Shown piece after piece: positions 34,274-43,684 of a DNA stretch of 64,000 nt; position 1 is the stretch's first letter; each line of letters begins with the position of its first letter. A program made the translations under genes and the position numbers. Source of the stretch: Natrialbaceae archaeon AArc-T1-2. Its GTDB lineage: Archaea; Halobacteriota; Halobacteria; Halobacteriales; Natrialbaceae. Below the pieces are notes generated by a model. It did not search any database, was not told the DNA's origin, and worked only from the letters and a program-made list of their open reading frames with translations. The DNA is taken from positions 1,550,001-1,614,000 of the forward strand of contig NZ_CP127174.1 in NCBI RefSeq assembly GCF_030273315.1. The letters run 5' to 3'.

Positions 34274-35703
34274 TCGAACCACTCCTGATCGACCCCGAAC
34301 TGGGGAGTCGCATCCAGTTCGGCGGCACGCTTTCGGTCCACATCGTCTTCGCCGCCCTCTCGGTCGGACTCGCACCCTACATCGTCTACTTCACCTGGAA
34401 AGAGATCTCGACGGGACGAGAGAAGTACGAACGGTTGCGTTCGTTCTGGACGAAGGTCTTCGCCGTCGGCTTCGTGATGGGAACGGCGACCGGTATTCCG
34501 ATGAGCTTTCAGTTCGGGACGAACTTTCCCGAATTTGCCGAGTTCGCCGGCGAACTCATCGGCGGCCCCCTCGCCTTCGAGTCGACGATGGCCTTCTTCC
34601 TCGAGGCCGTCTTCCTCGGCGTCTTGCTGTTTGGCCGCGACCGGGTCAGCGATCGCGTCTACGTCCTCTCGTCGGTGCTCGTGATGGTCGGCGCGTGGCT
34701 CTCTGCGTTCTGGATCCTGATCGTCAACTCCTGGATGCAGACGCCACAGGGGTACGAACTGGTCGAGGAAAACGGCACGACGGGGCTCGTGCTCACCGAT
34801 CCGATCGCGGCCTACTTCACGCCGCGGCTGTTCTGGATGTACGTTCACATGCAGAACGCGGCGGTGATCTCGGTGACACTCTTCGTCGCCGGCGTCGCCG
34901 CCTACTTCGTCTGGACGAACCCCAACAGCGAACCCTGGCGCGGGACGCTCAAGCTCTCGGTGGGCGTCCTCGCGATCACCTCAATCTTCCAGGTGATCCA
35001 CGGCGACATGTACACCCGCCACGTCGTCCAGACCCAGCCGATGAAATTCGCCGCGATGGAGGCGATCTACGAGACCAAAGAGGGTGCACCGTTGCACCTG
35101 CTGGCGTTTCCCCGTAACCTCGCGGACATCACCGATCCACGCGCCGAGGAGCTGTTCACGGTGAGTATCCCGTACCTGGCGTCGTTGCTGGCCGAGGCCG
35201 ACCCGGCCGGGGTCGTCTACGGCCTCGAGGAGTTCGACGTCGAGAACCCGCCCGTCGCCTGGGTGTTCTGGTCGTTCCGGACGATGGTGTTTCTCGGCTT
35301 CTGGTTCATCGCGCTCGGACTGTGGGGCGTCTACCGGATGCGCACGGGAACGCTCTTCGAGCGCAGTCGGTATCTCAAAGCGCTCATGGCGTCGATCCCG
35401 CTCGGGTTCGTCGCGACTATTACGGGCTGGTACGTCACCGAGATCGGCCGCCAGCCCTGGGTCATCCAGGACGTCCAGTTCACGAGCGACGGCGTCTCCC
35501 AGACGCTCACGTCGACTCAGATGACGATCTCGCTCACCGCCTTCGTGATCGTCTATGCGATTCTCGTCACCATCTTTCTCGGCGTCATCAAGTGGATCGT
35601 CGACGGCGAACTCGAGCGAGTCACGCGCGACGATCGCGAGGAGACCGAGCGAGAACGCGAACGGTCGGACGAACGGACACAGAGCGGCTCCGGGGAGGTG
35701 TAA
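34270..35703 (+). CDS. cydA: Cytochrome bd oxidase subunit I (copy 2)
   Basis: A 477-residue CydA beginning at GTG 34270 (IEPLLIDPELGSRIQFGGTL). Heme ligands: His24 in SVHIVFAALS, His193 in MYVHMQNAA, and the TGWYVTEIGRQPW block near residue 390. The C-terminus is a highly charged Arg/Glu tail (EETERERERSDERTQSGSGEV) not seen in copy 1. The short Q-loop again suggests the S-type oxidase. It is translationally coupled to the leader ORF and nine bases before cydB copy 2. Confidence 0.93.
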   Translation: MIEPLLIDPELGSRIQFGGTLSVHIVFAALSVGLAPYIVYFTWKEISTGREKYERLRSFWTKVFAVGFVMGTATGIPMSFQFGTNFPEFAEFAGELIGGPLAFESTMAFFLEAVFLGVLLFGRDRVSDRVYVLSSVLVMVGAWLSAFWILIVNSWMQTPQGYELVEENGTTGLVLTDPIAAYFTPRLFWMYVHMQNAAVISVTLFVAGVAAYFVWTNPNSEPWRGTLKLSVGVLAITSIFQVIHGDMYTRHVVQTQPMKFAAMEAIYETKEGAPLHLLAFPRNLADITDPRAEELFTVSIPYLASLLAEADPAGVVYGLEEFDVENPPVAWVFWSFRTMVFLGFWFIALGLWGVYRMRTGTLFERSRYLKALMASIPLGFVATITGWYVTEIGRQPWVIQDVQFTSDGVSQTLTSTQMTISLTAFVIVYAILVTIFLGVIKWIVDGELERVTRDDREETERERERSDERTQSGSGEV

Positions 35704-35712
35704 GCCGTATCG

Positions 35713-36759
35713 ATGTCGCCCGTTACCGCTTCTCTCGTCGGTCGGACGGTCTCGTTCGGCCCCGTCGTTCCCGTCGACGAGTATCTGGTCCCGACACTGC
35801 CCGAACTCTGGTTCGGAGTCTTGCTGTTTACGCTCGCGATGTACGTCTTTCTCGACGGATTCGACTTCGGGATCGGGATGTTGTACGCCACGCGCGAGGA
35901 CGAGGAGGAACGGGAGCTATTGCTCGCGGCGTTCGGACCGGTCTGGGACGCGAACGAGGTCTGGCTCGTCGCGTTCGGGACGATACTGCTCGCTGCCTTT
36001 CCACCGGTGTACGCGGCGTTGTTGAGCGAGCACTACCTGTTGATCTTCGCGATCGTGTTCGCGCTCATCCTCCGCGGGGTGACGCCCGAACTCAGAGAGC
36101 AGCGAGACGATCCCGAATGGGAACGGGCCTGCGACCGCGGCTTCGTCGCCGGGAGCACCCTCTCGCCGCTTTTTATCGGCACGCTCGCGGGAAGCTGGGT
36201 GTTCGGGACGGGGACGCTTTCCCTTCCGGGCGTGTTGACCGGCGTCGCGACCGTCTTCCTGTCGCTCGCAGCCGGCGCGGCCTACCTCGGGATGAAGACG
36301 ACCGGCGAGCTTCGCGAGGAGATGGCTGCGTACGGACTGTACGCAAGCGGTGGCTATCTCGTGACCGTCGTCGCCTTGCTCACCGTCGTCTTCGTCACCG
36401 ATCCGCTCGGCGTCCGCGAGACGCTCCTTACCGTTCCGGTCGCGGCGGTCGTCGTCGCGACGGTCCTCTTGCTCGTCGGCGGGGCGGCCGCCGCCACTCG
36501 TGACGCAGTCACCGTCTGGTTCTCCGCCACCGGGGGCGTCGCCGTCGCGCTCGTCGTCCTCGTGGCTATTTTCCTCTATCCGACCGTCTACCCATCGACC
36601 GGAACCACCGTTCGCGAGGCGGTGATCTCGCCGCTTGCGCTCAACGTTCTCACAGTCGTCGTGATCCCGGCGCTGGTGCTCGTATTGCTCTACTTCCGAT
36701 ATCTGTATACGGTGTTTTCGGGACCGGTCGAGAGCGAGGGATACGGAACCTCAGACTGA
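35713..36759 (+). CDS. cydB: Cytochrome bd oxidase subunit II (copy 2)
   Basis: A 348-residue CydB with the block LPELWFGVLLFTLAMYVFLDGFDFG and AFGPVWDANEVWLVAFGTILLAAFP. The first ~25 residues (SPVTASLVGRTVSFGPVVPV) extend beyond copy 1. The last helix ends FRYLYTVFSGPVESEGYGTSD, matching YSVFSGPPRESDHYG of copy 1, so the two share an end. It forms an operon with cydA copy 2 and ends 27 bases from a convergent Bat-type regulator. Confidence 0.93.
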   Translation: MSPVTASLVGRTVSFGPVVPVDEYLVPTLPELWFGVLLFTLAMYVFLDGFDFGIGMLYATREDEEERELLLAAFGPVWDANEVWLVAFGTILLAAFPPVYAALLSEHYLLIFAIVFALILRGVTPELREQRDDPEWERACDRGFVAGSTLSPLFIGTLAGSWVFGTGTLSLPGVLTGVATVFLSLAAGAAYLGMKTTGELREEMAAYGLYASGGYLVTVVALLTVVFVTDPLGVRETLLTVPVAAVVVATVLLLVGGAAAATRDAVTVWFSATGGVAVALVVLVAIFLYPTVYPSTGTTVREAVISPLALNVLTVVVIPALVLVLLYFRYLYTVFSGPVESEGYGTSD

Positions 36760-36786
36760 GTCGGACGAGCGAACGACCACGTACCG

Positions 36787-37554
36787 TCAGTCCGACGGCG
36801 TCTCGTCGGGGTCGACGAACCGCTCGAGGTGGTGCTTGACGAGCGCCGACTCGGCCATCCGGAGCCGATAGGACAGCGTCGACTCCGGAACGTCGAGTTC
36901 GTCGGCGAGTTCGTCGAGCGTGACCTCCCGCGGGCGCTCGTAGTATCCTCGGGCAGCCGCCGCCGCGATCGCCTGTCGCTGTGGGCCCGACAGGCCGACG
37001 TCGACGATGCCGTCGCCGTGCCACTCCGTCGCCGTGCCGAGATGCCCCATCTCGAGCGTTACCCCCTCACAGAGGGTCGTCTCGAGGTGATCGTAGAGTG
37101 CGCCGACGCCGTCGTCGGAGCGGGTCAGTAGTCGCCACCACACGGTCCCATCGCGACAGCGACTCTCACAGATCGTACCGGGTGCGACGTGTGCCGCTGC
37201 GAGTCTGTCGACCGAAACGCCCGTCCCGACGTCCTCGACGTAGACGTAGAGCAACCGACGTCGTGGCGCACACTCGAGTCGGTACCACGAACTCCGGCCG
37301 CCACAGGGCTCGGCTCCGAGCGAACGCGGGCGGTAGTCGCGATCCTCGAGTGCCGTCTGGAGGCGATCGGTCGCGTTCGGGGGGCCAGTGAGCTGGACGA
37401 GCCGGATACACGAGCGGTCCCCGAGGACGACGTCGATCGTCGACATCTCGAGCGTCGGGTGTTCGCGAACGATGTCTGCGATCGGGTCCGTGCCGGGTTC
37501 GTACTCGAGGCTGAAGGTAAATTCACGAAGCCGATCGTCCGGCGTGGCACTCAT
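36787..37554 (-). CDS. Bat-type helix-turn-helix (HTH_10) regulator
   Basis: A 255-residue protein of the bacterio-opsin-activator type. The N-terminal ~185 residues are a ligand-like region, and the C-terminus is the HTH_10 domain (PF04967): GLSGPQRQAIAAAAARGYYERPREVT, then LDELADELDVPESTLSYRLRMAE. No GAF or PAS motif is plain. It is convergent with cydB copy 2, so a role in oxygen- or redox-dependent control is only suggested by position. Another HTH_10 protein is at 56528-57223. Confidence 0.75.
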   Translation of the reverse strand: MSATPDDRLREFTFSLEYEPGTDPIADIVREHPTLEMSTIDVVLGDRSCIRLVQLTGPPNATDRLQTALEDRDYRPRSLGAEPCGGRSSWYRLECAPRRRLLYVYVEDVGTGVSVDRLAAAHVAPGTICESRCRDGTVWWRLLTRSDDGVGALYDHLETTLCEGVTLEMGHLGTATEWHGDGIVDVGLSGPQRQAIAAAAARGYYERPREVTLDELADELDVPESTLSYRLRMAESALVKHHLERFVDPDETPSD

Positions 37555-37791
37555 CGTTTCCGTTCCGACGCCCGGCTCTCGACCCGCCGTCGCGTGTCGC
37601 GAACGCGTATCGGTTTCCGTACCCTGGCGTGCGTCACAGTCGATCCCATCTCGTCTCGTACTAGACGACCACAGCGCCTAAAGGGGTCGAACGGACCGAT
37701 TTTCAGGACTGGTTCGCACTCGACCGACGCTGTTCGAAAATGTTGCTCGTTGCTGTGACGAACCGGCGATCCACCGCCGTGAAGCGGTCGG

Positions 37792-40104
37792 TCAGCCGAA
37801 GAGGTGATCCATCAGCAGTCGCTCGAGGGGGCCACGCCTTCGACCGTCGTGTGTCTGGACCATGACGGCGGTGGTGTCGACGCTGTCGATCAGCCGGTTG
37901 CCGGGTCGTCCGAGCAGTCGGGCACCGAGTCCGGTTCGATCGATGCCGGTCACGAGGAGGTCGGCGTTGCCGACGAACCGCGCCAGGCCGTCGATTTCGT
38001 CGTCGGTTTCGATGACCGTCGAGCGCGTCGGCACGGTCAGGGTGGAGATGAGCTCCTCGTGGTAGCGTTCGACCGTTTCGCGCTGGCTGTCGGGGGCATC
38101 GGCGGGAATCGCCTGTAAGAGGTTGAGTTCGGCGCCGGTTTCTTCGGCGACGGCGTCGGCAAACAGCAGCTTCAGCGGATCGTACGGTCCCTGGTTCGCG
38201 ACGACGGCGATCTCGTCGGCGCCGTCGAAGCCGTCGTCGTCGACCAGCATGACGTCACAGGGAGCGTTCTCGAGCAGCCAGTCGGTGTCGCTGCCGAACA
38301 GCCGCTTGTGGAACTCGGCCTGGTCGCGTTCGGCGATCACCAGATCGTAGTCGCCGTAGGTCGCGAAGTCGACGATCGCGCGGTTGTGGTCCTCGCTGTC
38401 GACCTCGCGGTACTCGATGCGTGTGTCCGTCGTCGGTTCCGACTCGTCGTCGGCGACGGTGACGCCGCCGGAGGTTCGTACCGATCGCCCGATGGTCGGA
38501 CCGTCGGGGAACCACGACGGTGTGTCGTCGTCGTCGTTCGGCAGCCAACCTGGAACGTCGTCGGTACAGACGTCGGCGTGATCGCCGGCGAACACCCGAC
38601 AGGGGACGTCGACGAACTCGACGACGGAGACGGTCGTCGATCGTAGCCGTCCCATGTCGGTCGCCATCCGGAGCATGTCTCGTTTCGCCTCGGGTGAGGT
38701 CGTCTCGGTGATCGCAACCAGCACGTCGTACTCCTGGTCGGACTCGAAGAGCTCGCGGGTACGGTCGGTGGCACGTTCGCTGACGTTCTCGCGGACGCCG
38801 GCGCGGGCCGCTCCTTCGCGGTCGATCCGCTTGCGGGCGTAGACGTAGTACCACGCCATCGCACCGGCGGTGATGAGAACCGAGCCGACGAACGGAATCG
38901 TCCCCATCGTCGTCAACACGACGAGTCCGCCGACGATGCCGGCCACTTGGACCCAGGGATACAGCGGGGAGACGAAGTCGGGGTCGTATCCCTCGACGGC
39001 TCCCTCCCGGAAGCCGACGACCGCGAGATTGACCAGGATGAACACGAGCACCTGGAACGCGGAGGCCAGTTTCGCGATCTGGAGGATCGGCACGAACGCG
39101 ATCAGTACCATGATGACGGCACCCGTGAGGAGGATCGCCCTCATCGGCGTGTTAAAGCGGGGGTGAAGCTCCTCGAGCGAGTCGGGAACGAGGTTGTCAC
39201 GCGCCATCGCGAACGGATACCGCGAGGCCGAGAGCACGCCGGCGTTGGCGGTGCTGACAAGCGCCAGCAAGGCAGCGACGACGACTGCGACGACGCCGAT
39301 CGTACCGAGGGTCTGCTCGGCAGCGACGGCGACAGGCGCGTCGGTGGCAGTGAGGACGTCGCCGGGTGTGACGCCGATGAGCACCACGACCAGCAACACG
39401 TACAGCAGGGTCGTGAACCCGAGCGAGACCAGCATCCCGAGTGGGATGTTCCGGGAGGGATTTTCGATCTCTTCGGCGACGCTTGCAATCTTGGTGACAC
39501 CGGCGTACGAGACGAAGACCGCACCCGTCGCCGCGAGCAGACCGGTCGATCCCGGATCCATCGCACCCTCGAGCCGTGCAGTCTCGATGGCGAGGCCGCT
39601 GCCGGCGACGAACCAGACCATCGCCGCGAGCATGACCGCGACGATTGCGACCTGGAACCGGCCGGTGACGTCCGAGCCGACGAGGTTGACCAGGATCAAC
39701 ACCGCCGCAATTCCCAGCGCGATCCCCGTGACCGTCCCCGGTGAGAGACTGCGCTCTAGCAGATAGACGAGATACGGGACGCCGCCGACGAGTGCGAGCG
39801 CGCCCTTGAACGACAGCGAGAACCACGTCCCGATGCCGGCGACGGTGCCAAGCAACGGTCCCATCCCGCGCTCGATGTAGACGTAGCTGCCGCCGTCTTC
39901 CGGCATCGCCGTCGCCATCTCGGACTTCGACAGCGCTGCGGGGATGACTAACAGCCCAGCCAGGATGTACGCCAGCACGACCGTCGAGCCGGCGATCTCG
40001 TAGGCCAGCGCCGGGAGAATGAAGATTCCCGATCCGACCATCGCACCGATACTGATCGCGACGACTTCGGGCAATCCGAGATCGCGGTTGAGTCCCGACG
40101 CCAT
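37792..40104 (-). CDS. APC-family amino acid permease fused to two Usp domains
   Basis: A 770-residue fusion. Residues 1-430 are an APC-superfamily permease (cationic amino acid type) with about 12 helices; GLNRDLGLPEVVAISIGAMVGSGIFILPALAY at the start is the signature. Residues ~455-620 and 630-750 are two UspA-like domains (VLVAITETTSPEAKRDML; the second begins near EIAVVANQGPYDPLKLLF). This layout is common in haloarchaea, where the nucleotide-binding tail is thought to tie transport to stress or energy state. AGGAGGT at 40114-40120 (minus strand, 9 bases before the ATG) gives an unusually good ribosome binding site, implying a leadered transcript. Confidence 0.85.
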   Translation of the reverse strand: MASGLNRDLGLPEVVAISIGAMVGSGIFILPALAYEIAGSTVVLAYILAGLLVIPAALSKSEMATAMPEDGGSYVYIERGMGPLLGTVAGIGTWFSLSFKGALALVGGVPYLVYLLERSLSPGTVTGIALGIAAVLILVNLVGSDVTGRFQVAIVAVMLAAMVWFVAGSGLAIETARLEGAMDPGSTGLLAATGAVFVSYAGVTKIASVAEEIENPSRNIPLGMLVSLGFTTLLYVLLVVVLIGVTPGDVLTATDAPVAVAAEQTLGTIGVVAVVVAALLALVSTANAGVLSASRYPFAMARDNLVPDSLEELHPRFNTPMRAILLTGAVIMVLIAFVPILQIAKLASAFQVLVFILVNLAVVGFREGAVEGYDPDFVSPLYPWVQVAGIVGGLVVLTTMGTIPFVGSVLITAGAMAWYYVYARKRIDREGAARAGVRENVSERATDRTRELFESDQEYDVLVAITETTSPEAKRDMLRMATDMGRLRSTTVSVVEFVDVPCRVFAGDHADVCTDDVPGWLPNDDDDTPSWFPDGPTIGRSVRTSGGVTVADDESEPTTDTRIEYREVDSEDHNRAIVDFATYGDYDLVIAERDQAEFHKRLFGSDTDWLLENAPCDVMLVDDDGFDGADEIAVVANQGPYDPLKLLFADAVAEETGAELNLLQAIPADAPDSQRETVERYHEELISTLTVPTRSTVIETDDEIDGLARFVGNADLLVTGIDRTGLGARLLGRPGNRLIDSVDTTAVMVQTHDGRRRGPLERLLMDHLFG

Positions 40105-40113
40105 GGCTAGACG

Positions 40114-40120
40114 ACCTCCT
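40114..40120 (-). promoter_or_regulatory. Consensus Shine-Dalgarno before the APC permease
   Basis: The minus strand reads AGGAGGT, 9 bases before the ATG at 40104. A perfect anti-16S match is notable where most starts look leaderless, so this mRNA has an untranslated or ORF-bearing leader. Confidence 0.55.
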
Positions 40121-40541
40121 GTGACGTCGTCACCCCGACCCCGAACTCGCGGAGATCATGGCTGTCGAACGATGCTTCGTTTCCGAATCGATACGTCCTC
40201 CCTGTCATCACGTTCGCTCGAGGTGACTGGGTGTCGCAACTGTCTGCACTTCGTCCGACTCGAGGCGACCGTTTGAGACGGTCTCGAGGACGAGCGGGAA
40301 TCGGTTCCGACCGAACGACGACCGGTTGTGCACTATCCATACACTCCTAACTACCACCATCTAACGGGCGATCGAATATAATGGTTCTGAATACAGTGCG
40401 ACCACGCATTGCTAGGGGATTGTACCAGGTAAATACGGAGGGTGGGAGATCGAGATGTCCTACCCGCTGCTGGACCTCCTGCCCACTGTAATGTAAAACT
40501 CGTGGAATACTGGTGGGCCCCGGGAAACGACGCGTCACGTA
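40121..40541. other. Gap between the APC permease and the Na+/H+ antiporter
   Basis: No supported gene. It holds the leader region of the APC permease, an AT-rich stretch at 40370-40385 (minus strand ATTATATTC), and a GCCCAC...GTGGGC inverted repeat near 40481-40520 downstream of the antiporter stop, possibly part of its 3' end. A 77-codon minus-strand frame (40107-40340) is Arg-rich and not accepted as a gene. Confidence 0.4.
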
Positions 40542-42395
40542 TCAATCGTGGGGATGGAACCGCTTGACGGCACGGTCGACCGCGTCTGTCCGTCCGAGGA
40601 AGGTGACGCGATCTCCCTCGCGAAGTTCGTGATCGCCGGTCGGTACCTCCGTCGTTCCGTCGGCGTGTGTGAGCAAGCCGACGATACAGCCGTCCGGAAT
40701 CGCGGCGTTGAGTTCGGCGATCGTCTTTCCGACCAGGTCCGAGGCGGTCACTTCGATCTCCTGGACGTCTCCCGTCCGTCCGAGTTCGTTCATCCAGGCC
40801 GACAACGAGGGCCGTTCGAGGACGTTCTCGAGCGACCAGGCGGTCGCCATCGAGAGGTCGATCGCGTGGACGCCAAGCGACTCGAACGCCTCGACGTTGT
40901 CGGGCTGGTTGACTCGCGAGGCGACCGTCTCGACGCCGAATTTCGTCGCCGCGGTCTGACAGACGAGCAGGTTGACGTCGTCGTCCGGCGTCACGGCGGC
41001 GACCGTCTTCGCGTTGTCCGTGCCGGCGCGTGCCAGAACCTCGGCGTCGGTACCGTCGCCCTCGATGGCTCTGAGGCCGCGTTTCCGCGCTTTTTCGACC
41101 GCTTCGGGGTCGTGGTCGACGAGCAGTACGTTCTCTCCGTCACGTTCAAGCCGTTCCGCGAGAGACAGGCCGACCCGTCCCCCGCCGACGATGATAGTAC
41201 GCATTGGTGATACCTCGAGGACGTCCGCGATCTGTCGTGCGAGGCCGGCCTGGAGGACGACCGTCGCGAAGATGAGCAAGAAGACGGTGCCGGCGAGCAG
41301 CTGTGCCTCCTGTGGTCGGCCAAGCGCCTGGAGTTCGACGGCAAACAGCGTCGCGACGCTCGCGGGAATGATCCCGCGTGGGCCGACGGCACTCAAGAAG
41401 AGCTGTTCGCGAAGCGTAAACCGTGTGCCGGTCGTCGAGAGGTAGATCACGGCCGGTCGAAGCACCATCGTGACCGCGGCGACGATGGCGAGCCCGGCCA
41501 GTCCGAGCGCGAAGATGTCCGCGAAATCGATCAACGCCGCCAGCGCGACGAAGATAAACGAGAGCACGACGACCGAGAGATCGTCGAGGAAGTCGATGAC
41601 CTCCTCGTGGTGTGGGAGGTCGACGTTCCCGAGCGCGAATCCGGCCATCGCTGCGGCGGCGATTCCCGTCTCGTGGGCGATCAGTTCGGAGCCGGCGTAG
41701 GCCACGACGATGCCAGCGAGGACGATCAACCTGGCGTGGAGTGGTCCGTTTCCGGGAGCGAGGTTTGCACGATTCAACACGAACCACACGCCTGCCGCAA
41801 CGAGCGCGCCGACCGCCAGTCCGACTGACAGGCGCATGAGAAAGTCCCCGACGAACCGGACCGGACCGCCGTTGCCCGCGATCAACACCTCGAAGACGAC
41901 GACGACCAGAATCGCCGCAGTCACGTCGTTTATCACGCCCTCGCCTTCGAGGACGGCGGCGACGTTATCTCGGACGGTGACGACCTGCAGGATGGGACCG
42001 ATCACCGTCGGGCCGGTCGCGATCAACAACGCTCCGACTAACAGGCCGACCTCGAGACTGGTATCGAGAACGACGACGACGGCGGCGGCCGTCCCGAGCC
42101 AGGTGACGAGCGCACCGACGGTCGTGAGACGGGCCAGTGCCGTTGGACTCTCTCGGAGTTTGTGTAGCTGCAGGTGATAGCCGCCCTCGAAGAGGATGAT
42201 CGCGACACTGACGCCGACCATCGCCGAGAGTCCGCCGCCGAACGTCTCCCGGGAGACGATCTCGATCCCTTCGGGACCGATCGCGATCCCTGCAACGATC
42301 AGAAAGAGGACACTCGGGATCCGGAGTCGATCCGCGATGACGCGGGAAGCGACGCCGAGTGCGAGGATGACGGCGACGGCGACGATGAGTATCAC
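40542..42395 (-). CDS. CPA-type Na+/H+ antiporter fused to TrkA domains
   Basis: A 617-residue protein. Residues 1-390 form a 12-helix cation/proton antiporter (PF00999): VSVAIILFEGGYHLQ, the conserved LLIATGPTVIGPIL and LEGEGVINDVTAAIL. From Met398 a TrkA-N (RCK) Rossmann domain begins (RTIIVGGGRVGLSLAERLERD), and a TrkA-C domain occupies ~525-610. The RCK part binds NAD(H) or nucleotides and gates transport. In a halophile it should help keep internal Na+ low and K+/pH balanced. The next upstream gene is the TauE/SafE exporter, 73 bases away. Confidence 0.9.
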   Translation of the reverse strand: MILIVAVAVILALGVASRVIADRLRIPSVLFLIVAGIAIGPEGIEIVSRETFGGGLSAMVGVSVAIILFEGGYHLQLHKLRESPTALARLTTVGALVTWLGTAAAVVVVLDTSLEVGLLVGALLIATGPTVIGPILQVVTVRDNVAAVLEGEGVINDVTAAILVVVVFEVLIAGNGGPVRFVGDFLMRLSVGLAVGALVAAGVWFVLNRANLAPGNGPLHARLIVLAGIVVAYAGSELIAHETGIAAAAMAGFALGNVDLPHHEEVIDFLDDLSVVVLSFIFVALAALIDFADIFALGLAGLAIVAAVTMVLRPAVIYLSTTGTRFTLREQLFLSAVGPRGIIPASVATLFAVELQALGRPQEAQLLAGTVFLLIFATVVLQAGLARQIADVLEVSPMRTIIVGGGRVGLSLAERLERDGENVLLVDHDPEAVEKARKRGLRAIEGDGTDAEVLARAGTDNAKTVAAVTPDDDVNLLVCQTAATKFGVETVASRVNQPDNVEAFESLGVHAIDLSMATAWSLENVLERPSLSAWMNELGRTGDVQEIEVTASDLVGKTIAELNAAIPDGCIVGLLTHADGTTEVPTGDHELREGDRVTFLGRTDAVDRAVKRFHPHD

Positions 42396-42468
42396 GATTT
42401 AGAACGGTTTCTCGAGTGGCGGCTGAAGCCGGCTGATCGATCACTGAGCTGGTGACTCGTCGGCATCG

Positions 42469-43503
42469 TTAGTCGTCTCCGTCGGGCGTCGGCGCTGTGT
42501 TCGGATCGCCGACGTCGGCCGACTGGACGGCCTGATAGAGGATGATCAGCGCGACGAAAAACGACGAGCCGACGAGCAGGAGGACGCTCACGATCTCGAG
42601 GCCGTCCGTGCCGATCCAGTCGGCGGCCTCGCTGATGGCGATCCCGACGCTTGCAAGTAGCATCATGATGCCGAAGTAGACGATGACGTCGTCTTCTTCG
42701 ACGATGGCCGTGGCGGCCGAGCCGATGCGAGCGCCGAGTGCACTCCCGACGAGCAACAGCCCGACGACCGCGAGGTCGACGCTACCCTGCATGCCGTAGG
42801 TGAACGCACCGAACGCACCCGAGAACAGCCCGGCGAAGAGGCTGGTCCCGACTGCGGCAGTAAGCGGCGTCCCGATCAGGTAGTAGATCGCCGGCATCCG
42901 GATGAATCCGCCGCCGACGCCGATCAGTCCCGAGACGAGGCCGACACCCCCGCCGGCACCCGTGACCGTCCACAGCGACGTCCGGCCGCCGGAGACGAGC
43001 GAGATCATCGGCGGAATTCGGTACGACTGGATCTTCTGAGCGATCGGCGGAATCTCGTCGTCGTCGACGTCCTCGTCCCCGTCGTCAGCGTCGTCCTCGT
43101 CGTCGAGGGCGTATGCACGCCGGAGGAACAGCAAGCCGATGCCTGCAAGCAGGACGATGTAGGCTCCGCCAGTGACGAGTTCGGCGATCCCTAGTGCCTC
43201 GAGGGCGAAGACGAGCCGACTGCCGAGTTCGATCCCGATCGAGAGGACGACGAACAACGCTGCGCCGAGTTTGTAATCGACCTGGCCGACGTCGTAGTGT
43301 TTCATCACGGCGATGACCGACGTCCCGAAGTAAAACGCCAGCCCGCTCCCGATGGCGACGGAGGCGGGGTAGCCGAGGATCAACAGCGTCGGCGTGATCA
43401 GGAACGAACCCCCCATTCCGAAGAATCCGAACAGTACTCCGACCATGAAGCCGAAGACGACGAACAACACCAGCAACGACAGGCCGAGTCCGAGCAGTTC
43501 CAT
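42469..43503 (-). CDS. TauE/SafE-family sulfite/organosulfonate exporter
   Basis: A 344-residue permease with about eight helices in two halves. The first half has GFFGMGGSFLITPTLLILGYP and the second VSGLIGVGGGFIRMPAIYYLIG, the typical duplicated glycine-rich motifs. The loop between the halves carries an acidic run at about residues 133-153 (DEDDADDGDEDVDDDE), a halophile addition. The family exports sulfite and related anions. It starts 3 bases after the DUF7512 gene stop and follows the rhodanese-MBL gene, so sulfite removal is the likely role. Confidence 0.85.
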   Translation of the reverse strand: MELLGLGLSLLVLFVVFGFMVGVLFGFFGMGGSFLITPTLLILGYPASVAIGSGLAFYFGTSVIAVMKHYDVGQVDYKLGAALFVVLSIGIELGSRLVFALEALGIAELVTGGAYIVLLAGIGLLFLRRAYALDDEDDADDGDEDVDDDEIPPIAQKIQSYRIPPMISLVSGGRTSLWTVTGAGGGVGLVSGLIGVGGGFIRMPAIYYLIGTPLTAAVGTSLFAGLFSGAFGAFTYGMQGSVDLAVVGLLLVGSALGARIGSAATAIVEEDDVIVYFGIMMLLASVGIAISEAADWIGTDGLEIVSVLLLVGSSFFVALIILYQAVQSADVGDPNTAPTPDGDD

Positions 43504-43506
43504 TCG

Positions 43507-43650
43507 CTATGCCTCCCCTCGATAGCGTACGACAGCCTTCTCGACGATCGACTCGAGCCAGCCGTATCCGACGTAGAGGGCCACTGCCTGCACCAGGATG
43601 ACGCCGACGACTGCGGCTGCGCCGATCACCCCACCTTCTATTCCGATCAT
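43507..43650 (-). CDS. DUF7512-like 47-residue membrane peptide
   Basis: A 47-residue protein, MIGIEGGVIGAAAVVGVILV, with one membrane helix and a charged end (ESIVEKAVVRYRGEA). It matches my memory of the haloarchaeal DUF7512 family, which lies beside TauE/SafE exporters. The spacing (3 bases to tauE, 34 bases from the upstream gene) makes it part of one operon. It may be a small partner of the exporter; that is inference. Confidence 0.65.
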   Translation of the reverse strand: MIGIEGGVIGAAAVVGVILVQAVALYVGYGWLESIVEKAVVRYRGEA

Positions 43651-43684
43651 TTTCTAACTAGTAACGATGGAGGGCTGTATCGAC

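Noticed and set aside
37737-37750. The 14-mer GAAAATGTTGCTCG, also present near 49146
   Set aside because: Both copies lie 30-50 bases downstream of minus-strand stops, which was tempting as a shared terminator, but a 14-mer recurring once in 64 kb of biased sequence is expected by chance.
40107-40340. A 77-codon minus-strand frame just before the APC permease
   Set aside because: It is Arg-rich and basic, unlike halophilic proteins, and matches no family. Its end overlaps the permease's ribosome binding region, so a leader-ORF role cannot be wholly excluded.
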